Positions 62,124 to 64,000 of a DNA stretch of 64,000 nt are shown here, piece after piece. The position numbers and the translations under genes are program-made. The DNA is taken from contig DASXOB010000022.1 in NCBI GenBank assembly GCA_036494545.1, positions 1 through 64,000 of the forward strand. Reading direction: 5' to 3'. The notes beneath the pieces are model-generated. The model was not told the origin of the DNA and did not search any database. It worked only from the letters and a program-made list of their open reading frames with translations. The first letter of the stretch is position 1, and the number at the start of each line of letters is the position of its first letter. Origin of the DNA: JAICXG01 sp036494545. Its GTDB lineage: Bacteria; Verrucomicrobiota; Verrucomicrobiia; Chthoniobacterales; UBA10450.

Positions 62124-62520
62124 ATGACATTCTCCCGAGAAGAGTCTAACCCGGCCCCTTTTTCCTTTTCCAACGTTGGCCTTGATTCCAATAATCGTTT
62201 CGGAGTCTGCGCGCCGGCGGTTTTCACTCAAGAAACCATCACCGATCAGCTAGACATGAAGTTCACCACAACCATCTGTCACATTTTGGCACCTCGACTT
62301 CAGTCCTCTGGGACCCAGACGCGTTCGACATCCGCCAGGTTCGGTCTTCGGATCTTGTTCCGCCTTCACACATTGCGACATCCAATGAGCCAGTTCCCTA
62401 ACGAACGAGCGGCACTTCCGAAATCGCCTTAACGAAAGCGCGGCGACGCATTTTCTTGCGTCGCCGCGCTTTTCTGCTTGGCGCGGCGCGGAGGCCGACG
62501 TAGCTAAGAGAACCCCATTT
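62124..62520. other. Intergenic region before recA
   Basis: No gene can be supported in this stretch of about 400 bases. It has a motif copy at 62397-62404 and a very strong hairpin at 62435-62472 (16-base perfect stem, 6-base loop TTTTCT, short T run). Since the Hsp20 terminator precedes it, any transcript ending at this hairpin would be a separate RNA or a recA leader. No typical SOS box is seen by eye. Confidence 0.4.
62435..62473 (+). terminator. Strong GC-rich hairpin upstream of recA
   Basis: AAAGCGCGGCGACGCA at 62435-62450 and its exact reverse complement at 62457-62472, loop TTTTCT, then T. Perfect 16-base stem followed by only a short T run (TTTTCT); can act as terminator or attenuator about 50 bases before recA. 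Confidence 0.7.
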
Positions 62521-63558
62521 ATGGCTACCAAAACTGAAGAGAAATCCCCCGAAGAAAAATTAATCGCCGCCCGTAACAAGAACCTCGATCTTGCCATTCA
62601 GCAGATCGCAAAGGACTATGGCGAGGGCGCCATTATGCGCCTCGGCGATGACAAAATCGTCGATATCGAAGTCATTCCGACCGGCAACATTTTGATCGAC
62701 CGCGCCCTCGGCGTCGGCGGTGTACCCCGCGGGCGAGTTGTGGAAGTGTTCGGCCCGGAATCGTCCGGAAAAACGACTCTTACCTTGACAGTTATCGCGC
62801 AGGCGCAAAAGCGCGGTGGTCTGGCTGCTTTTGTCGATGTCGAGCACGCACTCGATCCGCAGTATGCGCGAAAGTTAGGCGTCGATCTTGACGATCTTCT
62901 CGTCTCGCAGCCGAGCTCCGGCGAAGAGGCACTCCGGATTGTCGAGACGCTCGTCCGCTCCAATGCGCTCGACGTTATCGTGGTTGATTCCGTCGCCGCA
63001 CTCGTCACCAAGCAGGAGCTGGAGGGCGAAATCGGCGACTCCACTGTCGGGACTCAGGCGCGCCTCATGAGCGCTGCGTTACGCAAGTTGACCAGCCTCA
63101 TTTCGAAGGCGCGCACCTGCTGCATCTTCACGAACCAGATCCGGGAGAAAATCGGTGTGATGTTCGGCAATCCCGAAACCACTCCCGGCGGAAAGGCGCT
63201 CAAATTTTACTCGAGCGTTCGAATCGACATCCGTCGTATCGGTGCAATCAAGCAGACCGATGGCGTCGTCACCGGCAATCGCACCCGCGTCAAGATAGTA
63301 AAAAACAAGGTCGCACCACCTTTTACCGAAGCGGAGTTCGATATCATGTACAACGAAGGCATTTCCTCCACCGGTGCTCTTCTTGATCTGGCGCTCGAAA
63401 AACAGATCATCGAGAAGCGTGGCTCCTGGATGAGTTACAAGGGAACCCAACTCGCCCAGGGTCGCGACGCCGCCAAGGAAACGTTGAAAAACGATCAGGC
63501 GCTTTACAACGAGATCGAAGCCGCCGTCAAAGCCAAGCTCGACGAAGAAAAGAAGTAG
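62521..63558 (+). CDS. recA: Recombinase RecA
   Basis: A 345-residue RecA. Walker A GPESSGKTT (about residue 78-86), the catalytic Glu region, Walker B DVIVVDSVAAL, L1/L2 regions (ALRKLTSLISKA, FTNQIREKIGVMFGNPETTPGGKALKFYSSVR) and the C-terminal domain with acidic/Lys tail are complete. It catalyses strand exchange and triggers the SOS response. Start ATG at 62521. The coding sequence carries no exact copy of the dispersed motif, a contrast with pheT and dnaG. Confidence 0.98.
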   Translation: MATKTEEKSPEEKLIAARNKNLDLAIQQIAKDYGEGAIMRLGDDKIVDIEVIPTGNILIDRALGVGGVPRGRVVEVFGPESSGKTTLTLTVIAQAQKRGGLAAFVDVEHALDPQYARKLGVDLDDLLVSQPSSGEEALRIVETLVRSNALDVIVVDSVAALVTKQELEGEIGDSTVGTQARLMSAALRKLTSLISKARTCCIFTNQIREKIGVMFGNPETTPGGKALKFYSSVRIDIRRIGAIKQTDGVVTGNRTRVKIVKNKVAPPFTEAEFDIMYNEGISSTGALLDLALEKQIIEKRGSWMSYKGTQLAQGRDAAKETLKNDQALYNEIEAAVKAKLDEEKK

Positions 63559-63596
63559 AGGCCAAAAAACCGAGGACCGCCCATGCGGTTGCCAGC

Positions 63597-64000
63597 CTAA
63601 CGAGGAAGACCGTACGCCCGTAAATAATTATCCGGGCCGGCGAGATAGAGCGTGCCGTTGGCGATGACCGGAGTGCTATTCGCGCAAGTGCCGCCGCAAC
63701 CACTGCTGGGAGTCACCGACCACAACAACGTTCCATTACGCTCGTCAAATGCGTCCCATTCCCCGTTTAGCGATGAAGCGTAGACGACCCCGTTTGCGAC
63801 CGACGGGCCCCAAGTACTGGCAGCCGGTGCCTCCCAAACAACTGCGCCCGTAGCGGCGTCAAGGGCCATGAGTGTCGACTGGGTGATAAAGACACGCCGG
63901 TTGGCCAGCGCGGGCGCGCCAGTTGTGGCCCCCGTGACCAAAGGAGCTGTCCAAACCTCGTCACCAGTCGCCGTGTCCAACGCAACGATGTTTGGATAAT
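63597..64000 (-). CDS. PQQ-binding-like beta-propeller protein (partial, runs off the window)
   Basis: The last 134 codons of a minus-strand gene whose start lies beyond position 64000. Blades of the PQQ/quinoprotein-type propeller are visible: NIVALDTATGDEVWTAPL, LMALDAATGAVVWEAP, WDAFDERNGTLLWSVTP and LYLAGPDNYLRAYG. GCGGTC gives a two-Cys insertion that may form a disulfide. The stop codon TAG lies inside a motif copy (63596-63603). It ends 38 bases past the recA stop and converges with it. The start of the protein and any signal peptide are not visible. Confidence 0.82.
   Translation of the reverse strand, partial: YPNIVALDTATGDEVWTAPLVTGATTGAPALANRRVFITQSTLMALDAATGAVVWEAPAASTWGPSVANGVVYASSLNGEWDAFDERNGTLLWSVTPSSGCGGTCANSTPVIANGTLYLAGPDNYLRAYGLPR

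Larger units (their letters stand above)
5772..63603. repeat. Dispersed octamer TCGTTAGG / CCTAACGA (56 copies)
   Basis: Exact copies start at 5772, 10811, 11103, 11124, 12018, 13060, 13793, 13889, 14239, 14255, 15182, 15503, 15758, 16596, 18131, 18712, 19358, 19504, 19718, 20061, 20898, 21552, 22818, 28975, 29622, 29861, 35511, 36605, 37054, 38373, 38946, 39268, 40002, 41921, 42062, 42576, 43547, 44288, 44492, 45502, 47029, 48720, 49224, 49383, 51852, 54232, 55183, 55580, 56148, 56385, 56556, 56859, 60255, 60702, 62397 and 63596. About 25 read TCGTTAGG and 31 CCTAACGA on the plus strand. Most extend to TCGTTAGGC. Many one-base variants also occur. Counted by eye; a few may be missed. Confidence 0.85.

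Noticed and set aside
5772..63603. The octamer as a HIP1-like palindrome or a strand-biased chromosome-segregation signal (KOPS, Chi)
   Set aside because: The sequence is not a palindrome, and the two orientations are nearly balanced across the window (about 25 versus 31), with no sign of a bias that would fit replication-direction motifs.
1..64000. CRISPR array or insertion sequence with transposase
   Set aside because: No regularly spaced direct repeats with unique spacers, no cas-like proteins and no intact transposase were found; the 134-base tandem at 1-322 has only two diverged units.

Overview
The window looks like a chromosomal contig of a Verrucomicrobiota bacterium, most likely a soil member near Chthoniobacterales. 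This is inferred from content: three secreted proteins built of the GloVer repeat (TIGR03803), an overlapping ECF sigma factor and Ser/Thr kinase pair, GC-rich codon use and many GTG/TTG starts. No rRNA or species marker is present, so the placement is an inference.

Layout. Positions 1-8.5 kb: a repeat-rich stretch, tRNA-Ala(GGC), a possible integrase remnant, a TPR kinase with its ECF sigma factor, two intact GloVer proteins and one truncated copy, closed by a decayed copy of the 5' half of the same tRNA. 8.7-10.6 kb: a halogenase-like flavoenzyme and an acyl carrier protein. 11-22.4 kb: housekeeping genes (carA, pheST, rplT, gluQ) with a CHASE2 cyclase, a HAD phosphatase and a STAS protein. 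22.4-27.7 kb: envelope glycan cluster (two GT4 enzymes, heptosyltransferase, MsbA-like exporter). 28.3-29.8 kb: rplS-rnhB-yraN. 29.8-32.4 kb: a third GloVer protein and a Ca2+/H+ antiporter. 32.5-36.2 kb: ahcY and metK, divergent from an ArsR-methyltransferase (SahR-like) regulator. 36.3-39.3 kb: a decayed and an intact TolB/FlgO-TPR protein, then lpd. 40.7-45.5 kb: small membrane proteins and a molybdopterin operon (moaA-moaC-mogA). 45.5-50 kb: two CNNM/CBS proteins and a molybdate ABC locus whose modA is internally deleted. 50-57.5 kb: a DUF255 protein, PHP phosphoesterase, tRNA-Arg(CCG), an orphan sugar-type permease, NfeD protease and dnaG. 57.5-64 kb: rpoD with an AT-hook N-terminus, ribD, two Hsp20 genes, recA and the end of a PQQ-propeller gene.

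The most striking signal is not a gene. The non-palindromic octamer TCGTTAGG (usually followed by C; complement GCCTAACGA) occurs 56 times by my count on the two strands, against about 2 expected for its composition. It lies inside genes in several reading frames, overlaps stop codons, and once forms a perfect inverted pair resembling the paired uptake-sequence terminators of Neisseria and Pasteurellaceae. It is nearly absent from the first 10.8 kb, which independently looks like an acquired island. I know of no described motif of this sequence; a DNA-uptake-type signal is the leading hypothesis.

Functional links: kinase and sigma factor probably form one signalling unit beside the GloVer genes; ahcY, metK and the SahR-like regulator form the SAM cycle and its control; moa and mod genes handle molybdenum cofactor and molybdate; the glycosyltransferases and exporter build and export a lipid-linked envelope glycan.
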